Shown: in pieces, positions 11,280 through 22,806 of the stretch
Numbering within the stretch: the stretch's first letter is position 1
Layout of the letters: each line of letters starts with the position of its first letter
NCBI GenBank assembly: GCA_023053685.1
Contig: JALIGW010000005.1
Location: 24,270,001-24,334,000, forward strand
DNA: 64,000 nt
From: Diadophis punctatus similis
Taxonomy: Eukaryota; Chordata; Lepidosauria; Squamata; Dipsadidae
Direction: 5' to 3'
Made by a program: the position numbers and the translations under genes
The notes under the pieces: model-generated
The model's input: only the letters and a program-made list of their open reading frames with translations
Database searches by the model: none
Told to the model about the DNA's origin: nothing

Positions 11280-11740
11280 CGATCATTCTTCTGATTTTAC
11301 AGAAAAGGGGACAAGGCTGACTCAACAAATTGCTGCCCTGGTTCTTACAGTAATCATAATTAGTAAATTATATGTCTAGGTTTTGTATTAATATACTTCT
11401 TGACTGGATGCTTCCCAAAAGTATCTTAGACCCAGAACATGCAGGGTTTGGACCTGATTATTCAACTATGGACCAGTACAGAATATTACATCATCTAGCC
11501 AAAACATACTATAACTTTCTAAAAGGTGGTCCTTGTGTTGCTTTCATAAATCTAAAAGTGCCCTTTTACTCTACACCACATGAGAAATTCTGAAGAAATT
11601 AGCTACAATATTGACTGATTTTTGTTTTCTTAAATTGGCAAAAACCATTACAATCATATACCAAGAGACAAAGGAAATATTTTCCTATTATACAGTTTTA
11701 GCCCCATTGTTGTATAATCTATATATTAATTATATGGTGA
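11280..11740 (+). mobile_element. Degraded non-LTR reverse transcriptase fragment
   Basis: Plus-strand text includes KKGDKADSTN, then ILDPEHAGFGPDYSTMDQ and AFINLKVPFYS. These correspond to the KKGD, GFRxxxSTxDQ and AFIDLxxAFDS blocks of LINE reverse transcriptases. The catalytic aspartate of block A is lost (FINL for FIDL) and stops follow. I do not assign the clade. It contains block B2 (11413-11728), the probable source of the copy at 8922-9235. Confidence 0.65.
11413..11728 (+). repeat. Block B2, probable source copy
   Basis: Same sequence as 8922-9235 at about 97% by eye. The surrounding LINE text continues upstream of this copy only. Confidence 0.85.
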
Positions 11741-12968
11741 AATACAAAAATTCTGTTTGCTAAACCAGAATTTCTCTATCTCTTGCCCATTGCCCTGTTT
11801 CTATTCTTTTCTATGTCACGTGGATGCCTGACACCTGCGTAGGTGCCTCAAAGCATCTTACTACTGACATAGGAAACAGACTGAGATCAATTTCTTTTTT
11901 TAAAAAACTTAATATTTTCCAGAAAGGATTTCAAGTCCCCAATTAGCCAAAAGGTTAACAACTAGATCTATTGAGTTGTCATAATCTTTAAGTGTACAGG
12001 CATCCACTTTCAATCATCTACTCACAGGATCAATCAAGTAAAGGATCTTTTTATAAGAGCCCAAACAGCATCTTTTGCAATTAGAAAATATACATTTCAC
12101 ACAGTAATAGCTCTGCAGCAGCTGTCAATTTATTTAAGATTAAAGTGCTGGGCTCAATGTTACATGGGGCTTGGTTATGAATTTATAACAAGTTTTTAGA
12201 TTAGAGTTTATCCAATCCGCATTTTAAAGATAATAACATGGGTTCTTTATTCTATCCTTAACTCCCTTAACTGACTGGAATTAGGCTGCATCTCCTTAGA
12301 AGCCTATTGAAGCTGTGTCACTTCAGATACGAGTTTAAACTAATTTGGGGGGAAACATCTTTGGTCCACCTCATCTTAGTAGATAGGTCTGAATCTTCCC
12401 TAAGAAGACAAATTCACTAAGAAGACAAATATTACTCTGGCTTACTGCAGCTTTTCTTTTCTAGCATTAGCTGGTTTTACCCTATAAAGACATACATTAG
12501 ACGATCTGGGATCAAGATCTCCCAAAAGATAGAACCAGTGTTTCCCATTTCTATTAGAACTCAGTAATCCACACCCACACCGACACACATGCGCCATTCC
12601 CAGGTACTTTGTCAACATTTCATGTAGAAGAACTTCACCTTGAAACAAATCAGTGAATTATCTATAAGGGTGAACAATAAGGCCTATAAAAAACATACTT
12701 GTAATATGATCTGGCACATATACTGCCAGAATACCATTTATACAATAAATGGAGGAAAGCACTCTAAGACCAATTGCTAGAAATCTTAAACTGCTCTTCT
12801 GACCAGGAAGTCATCATTTTTCTCCTACACAATAAATATTTAGGTATTTGCAGTAACATTGCAAACGTGGAATTGATCTGGTACCTACTTTATACGACCA
12901 ACTGCTTAAGAATTGTTTGTATACATACACTTTTATTACTCTGAGAAAAGTCCCATGTAACAGCAAAA

Positions 12969-13203
12969 GGAGCCCTGGTTTTGTAGTGTTTAAAATGCAG
13001 CATTGCAGACAAACTCTGCCCACCGCCTGGAATTTGATCCCGATGGAGTTCAAGGTTGACTCAGACTTCCATCCTTCCAAGGTCAGTAAAATGAGGACCC
13101 AGATTTTTGCGAGCAATATGCTGATCTTGTAAACTGCCCAGGGAGTGCTGTAAAGCACTATGGGGTGATAGATAGATATATCTAAGAAGTGCTACTGCTA
13201 TTG
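12969..13203 (+). mobile_element. tRNA-derived SINE, (TTGCTA)-tailed family
   Basis: Diverged full-length copy. Head 'ggagccctggttttgtagtg', core 'caaggttgactcagacttcc' and 'aaaatgaggacccagat', tail 'agtgctactgctattg'. A short 'gatagatagata' expansion lies before the tail. Confidence 0.8.
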
Positions 13204-13619
13204 GTACAGCTCAACTTTTCCATGAAGATTTTTGATACAACTCCTATTTTTCAACAAGGTCACAGCATATATCGAGGGAAGCTTTGCACCCCTAGTTCTG
13301 ATTCCAACAAAATTCACCTATATAAACTGCTCCTGTATCAATTTAATTCAAAGTAATGCAAAAGTACACTCTATTTACGATGTATTTACTAGATTGAACT
13401 TCAGTAGTATGGCACCTTTAGACTTACTGGAGTAACCACACTGGATGGGAATTATTGATATCTGGTATGGGGGTTCTTCCAACAACCAATTATACTTTGG
13501 ACAAATGTGGTTTGGGAATAAAGACTAATAGGAGAGTACTGAAGATAGGGTAAACAGCAACACTGCCAGGAATAATAAAAATAAGGTAGCAAAAATCAAT
13601 GGTTAGAACATGGAAAGAA

Positions 13620-14260
13620 TAACATTTACAGTACGGCCCTCAGTGCAGTGGACTCCCTCTCATCTCTGGGGGGCTGGCCGAAAGTGCTGCCTCCCCAGGG
13701 GAGATGAACTCTTTCAGCGGGATGTAGAAATAGAGGCAAAATCCTGAAGGTTTTGGCTCCTTTTCTGCACTCTGCCAAAGAAGTTTCCTTCTGCGTATGG
13801 AAGGGGAGCTGATCTCCTTTAGCAGGCAGCTCTTTCAGCCAAACCCCCCCCCCCCGAGACGAGAGGAAGCTGAAATGCAAGCAGATGAACAGAGAGTGGG
13901 CACAGTAAAGATAAGGAGTACAGGGTTCCTCAGATATTTGAGGAAGATCCTAGAATGTCCAACACAGGTCACTCAATCTTTGTTCAGGGGCTGAAAAGCC
14001 TGCTTGGATTTTGGTAGGGAGGATTTTCAGCTCTTGAGCATCACAGTAAGAAAAAGTGCATGAGATGACTCAGGGTGTGAGGGAAGCCCTAGGAGGGCCA
14101 ACACAGGCTGCGTGTAAGTCTCTCTCTGCTAAGGAGCTACAATTCCTGCTTGGATTTCAACAGGGAACATTTCAGCTCCTAAGCAGAGCCTCTCAGGGTT
14201 TGCGTTCCCAACCCCCAAGACACTTATCCACTCGCACTCCTTACCTGGGACTCCATCCAC
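13620..14260. repeat. GC-richer unclassified repeat with diverged tandem units
   Basis: Two diverged units about 130 bp apart share 'ccaacacaggt/c', 'cctgcttggattt' and 'ttcagctc'. They lie at about 13946-14047 and 14076-14185. The block leads into a MITE end. A sequence near 22.6 kb joins a MITE end in the same way. No protein is recognisable; the open frames here look fortuitous. Confidence 0.45.
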
Positions 14261-14261
14261 T

Positions 14262-14415
14262 TAATGACCTGAATTATCTCTTAATGACCACAATTGAAAG
14301 TGCTGGGATTGGAACTGTTAAACAAAGCAGTCACATGATGTCTCACTTAACAAACACTTTGCTCAAGGATTGAGTTTCCAGTTCCCAATTGTGGTCATAG
14401 GTTGAGAACTACCTG
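14262..14415 (-). mobile_element. TA-flanked MITE, right-end fragment
   Basis: Contains 'cacttaatgacc', 'tgtctcacttaac', 'caattgtggtcataggttga' and the terminus 'gaactacctgtg'. It is a deleted copy of the ~390-bp family in reverse orientation. Confidence 0.6.
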
Positions 14416-15004
14416 TGTGCAAGGAAAAAAAGGACTCTGTACTCATTCATACGTTCTTACATCCATGATGAAAGATATGCCATCAGAGACATGGCATAAT
14501 ACTACAGGCATCCTTAACCTAAAAAGATTGACTGCATGCTAAACTACTTAAGGAAATACAAGATTTTACTAGCGTGATCAACATTTCAAAATAAAGTAGT
14601 ATGGTTCAAGACATACATGCCTTATTTTTTTACCTTAATTTTTGCCTTATGAGAAATATACATGCTTATGAATGCTTATGAACTAAAACAAATTCTAAAA
14701 GACATCTTGCCATTTCAAGAACAACAGGATTTTAGACAGAAAATTAAGAAATGATCATGGAAATACAGTTAAGTTTCATTTTATAATTGTAGTACAACTC
14801 TAAATTCTTAACAAAATTTGACTATTCTTTTAGCAGAATTTGTTCATCTTTCTACAGTGTTCAAAATAGATGTATAATTATGAATATTTTGATTTTGTAT
14901 TTCTTTGCAATTTTTGTAATCCTAGCTCTGTATGAAATTTGGCAATATGCACCTCAGCATGTATATGTTTTTCCTCTGCAAGTGAAATAAATATCAAAAC
15001 TTAC

Positions 15005-15818
15005 CAACACAAGCATTGAGAAACAACCAGTCAGTCTTCTTCATTCTGTTTTTTATTTGTTTTAGTTTTTTGAAATCAACTTCAAGTTCTTCCTTGCTGC
15101 CAACAGCTCCAGCCACTTCAATTCTCTGAAAGTCCATTTTCACTTCAGATTCTCTTTTAGTGGTGGGAGGTGACCTTCTTTGGCTATTTCCACTACTGCA
15201 GCTTCCTCTCCAACGAGTTCTTTCTTGCTCATTTATTATGGAAGAAGCCTGTTCTGTTTCTGCTAGTTCTATTGCTTCAATGTTGTTGGGCCGTGGGTGA
15301 TCACAGACAACGCATTTTCTAGCCTTAGCCCAATTCTCATATGTACAAACAGAACAAGTCCAGTGTTGTGTCCTTATGTTCAATTTATTTCTATCATTGT
15401 ATTCCTCACAAGGATCCACAGAAAAAGAAGCTGGTCTTGTACCAGATCCTGAAGACTGAGGGGATTCTGTGGGGCTCCTGGTCCTACGCTGAGACAAGCA
15501 CTGAGTACACCTTATTGCACGAGGCCAGTTCAAGTAAGTACACATGTGACATGACCACTTACTTGCACCTTCAACATTGTAAGATGACTTAACTCTTGGT
15601 CTTGCACTAGAATCTGGACATATCAAAGGACTGCTGCCTCCTTCAATACCTGCAGGATCCCAGTCTCTACCAACATCACTTGAAGTACTTTTAAATGGAT
15701 CTTCTGTGATAATAGTTCCACTAGGTCTCTGAGCACGACACATAGTACACTTGATCGCAGATGGCCAGTTTTCATATGTACAATACTCACAAGCCCATTT
15801 TATTCCACGATCAGTCAT
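15005..15818 (-). CDS. ZRANB1: ZRANB1 (TRABID) coding exon 1 with three NZF zinc fingers
   Basis: Encodes residues 1-271 and one base of codon 272 of ZRANB1/TRABID, an OTU-family deubiquitinase that prefers K29-, K33- and K63-linked ubiquitin chains and is linked to Wnt signalling. Three Npl4-type (NZF) zinc fingers are complete. NZF1 has C10, C13, C24, C27; NZF2 has C90, C93, C104, C107; NZF3 has C155, C158, C169, C172. Each carries the W-x-C...C-T-Y pattern whose Thr-Tyr pair contacts ubiquitin. The linkers are Ser/Pro-rich and basic, as usual in the family. It ends at KKTDWLFLNACV, the start of the ankyrin-like domain. The donor is GTAAGT; a readthrough of GKF-stop belongs to the intron. 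The start MTDRGIKWACEY aligns with the known vertebrate N-terminus (MSERGIKW, recalled). No frame damage is visible. Confidence 0.97.
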
Positions 15819-16779
15819 CCTGCACTCTTTGAAGTAAATTGTTTCAGGAAGAAATCTTTAAAAAGAGAGTAAATAGAATAAATTATTCCCCTTTTCTTTT
15901 CTTACATTCAATTTTTTAATTAACCATAGTACTTTATAAAATAAAGTGATATGCTGCATGTCGGGAATTTGGTCATTTAAAGTAAAATATATATAAATCA
16001 ATCACATGATTAAGATTTATGACAACCAAGCTCATTTTGTGTGTGTTTGTGTGCACACAATTCCCAATGAAATTCAAATACTGCCAGTATTATAGAAGTC
16101 CTCCCAAATGTCAAATTACAGACTTATCATACAATTAAATATATATACATCAAACAAATTTGTGTATTTACTTTTCTATAATGAAGTCTATTTTGTCTCC
16201 ATGCTGTCTCAGATTTTATCCACTTCAGCAGGAACTATAAAGAATGACCATCAGCACTATGAAACAGCTTTTCCTGTAAACAATATGAATTTTTGTTAAA
16301 ATCTTATTTTTACATATATAAATATATGATACTTGATATACAGGACACATTCTAACTCAGTATGCTTGAATATTAAATTTTGACAAATCCTGTAATAAAT
16401 TTGTGAATAAAAATACAATGAAATAGCACCAAATCTGTAAATGCCTATAGCACTCGCTGCTGTTTATCTTTGATACAGGCTTATGAAAAGTATTTGGAAA
16501 ACATAAACAAAGCATAAACAAAGCAGCTCACTTCTAACTGCCAAAGCATCTTTTACAAGTTGTTTCAGTACTTTTGTTAATTTATATTTATAGCAACCCA
16601 TTTTATATAGAACTCTGCACAGCTACTTTGCTACCTGGCCCATTTGTCACATTATCAGATTCAGATTAATTGAAAAAGCACTTCTATACTACCAAATGCT
16701 GCTGGAAAATAAGATGAATTTTCTACCTGGATGTTGTTTTGTTGAAAAATATGCTTTGAAAACTACATGTAATTACATT

Positions 16780-17345
16780 TAGTGGTGAGATAAAGTTTGT
16801 AACCCTTTTAAAAATACCTATAAATTGTGTCATTAGAGATTAATCAAGGTTAAACAGGTTCTGGTCAACATTCATGGTCATAGTTGAGAAAAGTATATGA
16901 AGCTTCAGATTTAGTTATAGTGGCACCTCTTTTAGCAGCACTGATTTCAACAATATGTTTCCAATATTCTTGCTTAATCCGATCCATCAGTTTGGAAGTA
17001 TTTTCACCCATTTTATTTTACAAAACTATCTCAATTTTTTCCATTGTATCTTTGTATTTCTATGAACTATTTGCTTCAAGTCATGCCTTCATGCCACATC
17101 ATTTTAATTTGTTTAATATCAAGGCTTGATTATTCAAAAATGAAAGATTTCTTCTCCTTCAGCCAATGCTTGTTGGTTTAGAATTGGTCTTGAGCTGCAT
17201 GACTCACTTTCATTTAAACTTTAGTCCACTGATGGATACTTTGACATTCTTCTGTAGAATTTGCTGGTACAATCCAGAATCCACTGTTCCGTCAATGCTT
17301 GCAAGCCAAACCAGCCCATGCTATAATGGTGTTTTTTTAAGCAGA
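16780..17345 (-). mobile_element. Tc1-like transposase remnant
   Basis: The minus-strand reading gives ASIDGTVDSGLYQQILQKNV near 17290, then a decayed 'VMQ..' block, and MDRIKQEYWKHIVEISAAKR with GATITK near 16930-17000. The order matches the C-terminal half of Tc1 transposases. Stops and frameshifts interrupt it. The DDE catalytic blocks are not intact. The left end near 'aaagtttgtaacccttt' resembles a Tc1 terminus. Confidence 0.6.
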
Positions 17346-20099
17346 ATCTTTTTACCTGTTTAAAAGAATTAGATGGAGTTCTTGTAGGTCACTGATGTGC
17401 AAACTTACAGATAGCGGTCACACACTTTCTCTTACCACTATAGTCTTGCTAGCCTTCAAACATACAAGTGAGTTTTCTTCTATATAAATATTAAGCAAAA
17501 GAGTCCACTGTAGATTTATAACACATACTAAATTAATCAAGTGCTTCAAAGAATTCTTGGAGAGGGAGGGGAGAATGTAACTCACTAGAAGTTACTAAAC
17601 TGTTTCAGAAAGGTATTTTTTTCTTTTCTCATAAACATTTATTTCTAAAATCTTAGTTTTAATCTCCATATTGACTGCAGGATTTTACTAACCACCTCTC
17701 TTTATTAGTTTGAATATTATAACTTTTTCATATATTGATTAGATTTTAAATCACAATGAGCTTTTTACTTTGAATCAAAAGGGATAAATATTTACAATAA
17801 ATACATACTGTCACAACCAACTGTATATGTTATATATTTACTTAGTGGAATTGAGGTAGCATATTTGTTCAATGTTAAGAAGCACTTATCTCAATTAATT
17901 GGATTTGGAGCAGAAGAGGTGGCTGTAACTAACTGAATTTGGCTGAACCCCAAAAAATTAAGTGTGTTCAGACCTGGCTTAACTTTAGCTGACTACCAGA
18001 AAATCCCAGGGTTGTAATCTAGGGTGAAATTTAAAAAAACAAGAGGAAAGTAATGAAAACTTAGTTGTTGTTATTATCAAAAAAAACTACATGGATATGT
18101 CCACAAACTCACTAGGAGCTGAATTAAACAAGATTTGCCTTTATGTGTCTTTTAACATGGCAACGGTATGAATACATAGGGATGAAAAATAAAGTACACA
18201 TAACTCCTAAAAGGGATTTCTTTATTTGATACATTTAATTTCAATCATGAACACAGCTCTAGGCAGCCTACATAGCAAGATTAAAAAAACACAAAAAGAT
18301 GATCACATTATCATAATCACAATAAACAACAAATAAGTAAAAGCACAGAAATTAGGTCTAATGAAATTATGTTCCTTTTTTCAAAATGTAAACTAAACAA
18401 TCAATTGATGCTGTATTTGATTTGTATGTCCAGTATCAAACTTTTATAACACTTACTATAGCCAATCCCATGACATAATATTTTTGGGTCATCTGCTTTA
18501 GCATTACACTTCAATTGACTCATACTCTGGATAAAATTCAGCAGGTTTATTTCAAATTTAATTCAGAATTAAAGACTTGCTAACATTAATCATTAATCTG
18601 TCACAACAGTTGTAATGCTAACTAGAGTTAAGGCTGAAAAAGGAAGAGAAAGGAGACATTCACAAAAGATAAAGAAGTGAATGAATCTAGCATATTTAAG
18701 GCTAGTTCTTAATTTGCAGAGTTTATTTATTTTCTTCAAAGATTTATATAGTCACCCCTCATATCAAAATCTAGGTGGCTCCAAATCACTTTGTAAAGAG
18801 CCAACAATTTTTCTGCTCAAATCTCAATACAATTGAGCTGAACATGAACTACATTTATCATGAAAAACAGTCACTGCTATGTTGGTATTAAATCGTAAAT
18901 TATTTCTTTAAAACGTTATCAAATGAAGGTTCTAAATAGTAGCAAAATATATTACATGATATCCTAGTATAATAGAACAATGAATGGACTTTGAAGATCA
19001 ATGTGCAATATTACACATTCTGAACATTCTAGAGACTGACTTATAAAACTCTAGAATCTTAACAAGAGGAACAGAGATGTCATGAATGTTGTATTTGATA
19101 AAACATCTGGTAGCAGTAGAATAAAGCCTTTTTTGAAACTATTAACAATTTAAAATATACTTCTGTAGTAGAATAATGAAAGTAAATAATCATATTTAAT
19201 GGTTTGAAAGTTGTTTATAAGTACCTAAGTTTGAAAATGACAGAGAAAATAAGCCACTCATTTAAAGACAGGTATGCTGAAATTAAGAACAGATATTATT
19301 ATAGAAAACTGTTTGTAAACAAAAGCAGACTTCATACAGTTGACTTACTGTTTAAATGGCTCAATCACTGGTGGATTATCCCCTGAGTATCTCCTTCCTC
19401 CCAGGTACTCAAACAACAAAAGCAGTGCAGCTTCTCCCCTCCTCCCATCTGAGCAACTTACATTATTACAGCCACAGTCACACCCAGGACTTGTGAATAA
19501 ATGACTCCAACAGGGCTCAAATAACATATTATGTTCTAACAGAATTGCACTGAGATATACTGGCAAAGTTCACACATCCCATTAAGCATATATGTAGTTC
19601 ACTTGTTTTTGACCTAAAATGATGTGTGAACACTGCCAATTGTAAAAAAGATAACTAAATACAAAAAATGAACAAATCTGTTGATTTTTTTTTTAAAAAA
19701 ACCATGATTTTCTACACACATTTAGAGAAAATATGAGTTATATTATTTCTCTCAATGCAAACATGAATTTGCCGATTCAGAGAAAGCATGTGATAAAATG
19801 AATAGCCTGGAAGTATTACATTTTTTGCAAACATGGTGTTGAAGATTCTTTGCTGAATACAGTAATAGCAGTATTTATGTGATGAAAGTAAAGTATGTGT
19901 ACGAATAAATTGAATTCTCGGCAAATGGCTCAACAAGTTTAAGTCAAGCATCTGTGGCATTCCCCTGTTTAATGTATTAACAGTGAAATGTACAAGGAAT
20001 GCTTTTAAATGGATTTAGAACTGGATGAAAAATTATATCCAATGAGCATACATCAGCATCTCCACATCCAGTAGAAGAGGTGTCAAATGGAGAACTACA

Positions 20100-20727
20100 T
20101 GGCTCCATTATGTAATAACTTAGATGGCAGATAAAGAAAATACCAAATTTACAAGATCATACAAAAGAGATAATAAATATGCTAGAGGACAGAAACAGGA
20201 TTAATAGTGTCTTTACAAGCTGAAACAATGGGCAATGAACACCAACAAAGAGAAATACAAAGCTAAACTTGGATAGGAAAAATCAAGGTCATTTGGGGGG
20301 GATAACCATATTAGGCACCGGTACTTGCAAAAAAAGATTTGGTTTTCTTGGCAGGTCACAAATTAAATATCAGCTATAGAATAATCCAATTCCCAAAAAA
20401 GCAAATGCAATCTTGAACTACATCAGTGTTACAGTCTATTCCTCCCTATTCTGAAGTAAACAGTCTACACCTAGAATACTGTATTCAGTTCTGAACAACC
20501 GTTTTAAAAAGGAACAGACGAACTGGATTGTGTCCAAAGTAAGATTAAAAGGGTCCTGGAAGTGAATACTTGGGGAATGGTTGGAGATATGGATATATTT
20601 AGGCTGGAGAAGAAAAGACAGCTGTGTTCAAGTATCCAAAGGGCTGTCATGTTAGAAGATAGGGAAGAATTCTTCAGAGTTCTTGTAGAAGAAAGAACAA
20701 GAAAATATGTGAAGCTCAAAAGAGGTT
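20100..20727 (+). mobile_element. CR1 LINE fragment
   Basis: Plus-strand text includes 'cacctagaatactgtattca' (LEYCIQF), 'ggagaagaaaagacagctgt' and VMLEDREEFFRVL, matching the CR1 ORF2 C-terminal region seen at 1-497. It ends abruptly at 'agaggttgga', where Tc1 sequence begins. Several stops. Confidence 0.6.
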
Positions 20728-21015
20728 GGATCTTTCAGAAAGACAACGATCAGAAAAATAGCTAAGGATTAAATATGAAATACTTACAGGAAAGAGAAAT
20801 AAAGGCTTTGGAATGGCCTTTGCAGTCCCCAGACTTAAATATTATTGAAAATTTGCGGCGAGATTTCAAACATTCAATACATGCAAGACCCAAGAATGTT
20901 TCTGAGCTTGAAGAATTCTGCAAAGAAGAGTAGGAAAAAATTCCCAAAACATTATTAAAGGTTTAGAAGTTATTATTTCTACCATAGGAGAAGAAAAGTT
21001 GTCTAAAGGTCTGTG
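20728..21015 (+). mobile_element. Tc1-like transposase remnant with DD34E motif
   Basis: WIFQKDNDQK (second catalytic Asp block, usually FQQDNDPKHT) is followed, after a frameshift, by ALEWPLQSPDLNIIENL, which holds the catalytic Glu, then DFKHSIHARPKNVSELEEFC. This is the C-terminal third of a Tc1 transposase. Frameshifts and stops make it inactive. It abuts the CR1 fragment directly. Confidence 0.8.
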
Positions 21016-21477
21016 CTTGCCACATTCATTGTTTTCTTACTTAAATCTGTAAACAGTAAGCATGCATTTACATTAGAAGAAAGAAGTTGCATTTATATAT
21101 TTGTATTGTGTAAAATTTGTGTCAGTTTCTACCTTAAGGTTTCTAACAAAAACATACGACTTAACTGATTATTTATATGCTATCTGGTGTTAACAACCAT
21201 ATAGATAAACTTTCTCCAGAATAATTTGATCCCCAACCTGGCCTTCAGGTCTTCCACCAGTACACTCATTCCCATGGTAATCAAGCCTGCCTACCTTGCT
21301 GCTAGTTATCCTCTTCTGTACTTTCCTTCCATCTTTCCCAATATTATAGATTTCCCACAGAGCTAAACCTTTGTAAACTAAAATGGAATTTGAACCTTGA
21401 TTTGTGTCACAAGTGATTTGTTCTATGATGTGTTTATTTTCTTAGCTATTCATGGAATTCTTAAGCACCTTCTCCAA

Positions 21478-22430
21478 TTGTTGTTAGTTGCGAAGTCGTG
21501 TCTGACCTATCGCGACCCCATGGACAACGTTCTTACAGGCCTTCCTGTCCTCTACCATCCCCGGAGTCCATTTAAGCTCACGCCAACTGCTTCAGTGACT
21601 CCATCCAGCCACCTCATTCTCTGTCGTCCCCTTCTTCTTTTGCCCTCAACCGTTCCCAGCATTAGGCTCTTCTCCAGTGAGTCCTTCCTTTTCATTAGGT
21701 GGCCAAAGTATTTGAGTTTCATCTTCAGGATCTGGCCTTCTAAAGAGCAGTCAGGGTTGATCTCCTCTAGGACTGACCGGTTTGATCGCCTTGCAGTCCA
21801 AGGGACTCGCAGGAGTCTTCTCCAGCACCATACTTCAAAGCCCTCAATTCTTTGGTGCTCAGCCTTTCTTATGGTCCAACTTTCACAGCCATACATTTCA
21901 ATTGGGAAAACCATAGCCTTGATTATATGCACTTTTGTTGGCAGGGTGATGTCTCTGCTTTTTAGTATGCTGTCTAGATTTGCCATAGCTTTCCTCCCAA
22001 GAGCAAGCGTCTTTTAATTTCTTGGCTGTAGTCCCAATCTGCGGTGATCTTGGAGCCCAGGAAAATAAAATCTGACACTACCTCCATTTCTTCCTCATCT
22101 ATTTACCAGGAATTGAGAGGGCCAAATGCCATGACCTTAGTTTTCTTAATGTTGAGTTTCAAGCCAAGCCAACTTTTGCCCTCTCCTCAAGAGAGCAAAA
22201 AACATCAAGAGGCTCTTTAGTTCCTCTTCACTTTCTGCGCCTTCTCCAATACTAATGTTCAAAAGCATCAATACTCTTTGTATCCTGCTTCTTCAAAATC
22301 CAACTTTTGTTTCCATAGAGTGACACAGAGAAAAATAATTATCTATAAGATTCTGAGCTTTATAGGTACAGACACATGAATATCTTTTCCAAGGCCTTTA
22401 CTGCTATTGTACCAAGTACTAGTCTGTGGT
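21478..22430 (-). mobile_element. Bov-B (RTE) LINE, 3' portion
   Basis: The minus-strand frame 21986-21552 reads MANLDSILKSRDITLPTKVH..., then MYGCESWTIRKAEHQRI, LKYFGHLMKRKDSLEK and GKRRRGRQRMRWLDGVTEAV: the C-terminus of the Bov-B reverse transcriptase protein. The 3' end (21478-21540) reads 'gcgaagtcgtgtctgacc' and 'cgcgaccccatggac' on the plus strand, the standard Bov-B terminus. Upstream text to about 22430 is the same element with frame breaks. It is 5'-truncated and inactive. Bov-B is known for horizontal transfer into squamates and ruminants. Confidence 0.92.
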
Positions 22431-22479
22431 GTGTGTTTTTTAATTATTATTTTTAATATTACTGGATTTTTTTTTCCTT

Positions 22480-22806
22480 TTTACTGTTGAGAGTTGATCC
22501 TAAAAGGCAGAAGATATTCGCTGGTTTAACATTTTCCATATCAGTTCTGGTGGGAATGGGAAAAGACACACAGGGACCCAAGGCACAGGAAATGGAGCAT
22601 GGGGCATGGGGAAGACCTTGGGAGGGCCAGAGCCTCCAATGCCTCCACCAACTAGAAGGCATCCCACGCTCCACTTAATGACCCACATGTTCATTTAATC
22701 TTTCATTGGGGAGAGCAGGGATGGCAAGGTTGTTAGATAACAACTGCTGCAACATGCAACCATAATAGACAGGATCCATTACAGTCATATTTCAAGGACT
22801 ACCTGT
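22480..22806. repeat. Unclassified repeat joined to a MITE right end
   Basis: A GC-richer block ('catggggcatggggaagacc') leads through 'ctccacttaatgaccca' into a decayed MITE end, 'aaggactacctgtac'. The same arrangement occurs at 13.6-14.4 kb. Confidence 0.4.

Larger units (their letters stand above)
3761..15004 (-). other. ZRANB1: ZRANB1 intron 1 (between coding exons 1 and 2)
   Basis: An 11.2-kb intron with donor GTAAGT (15004 downward) and acceptor CTCCAG (3761). It contains the MITEs at 6687-7110 and 8168-8403, the duplicated blocks at 8776-9366, a LINE fragment at 11280-11740, SINEs at 10352-10591 and 12969-13203, and a GC-richer repeat at 13.6-14.4 kb. I see no supportable feature in 3761-6684, 7111-8167, 9367-9947, 10600-11090 or 11740-12968. 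Short open frames there have no family resemblance. Confidence 0.85.
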
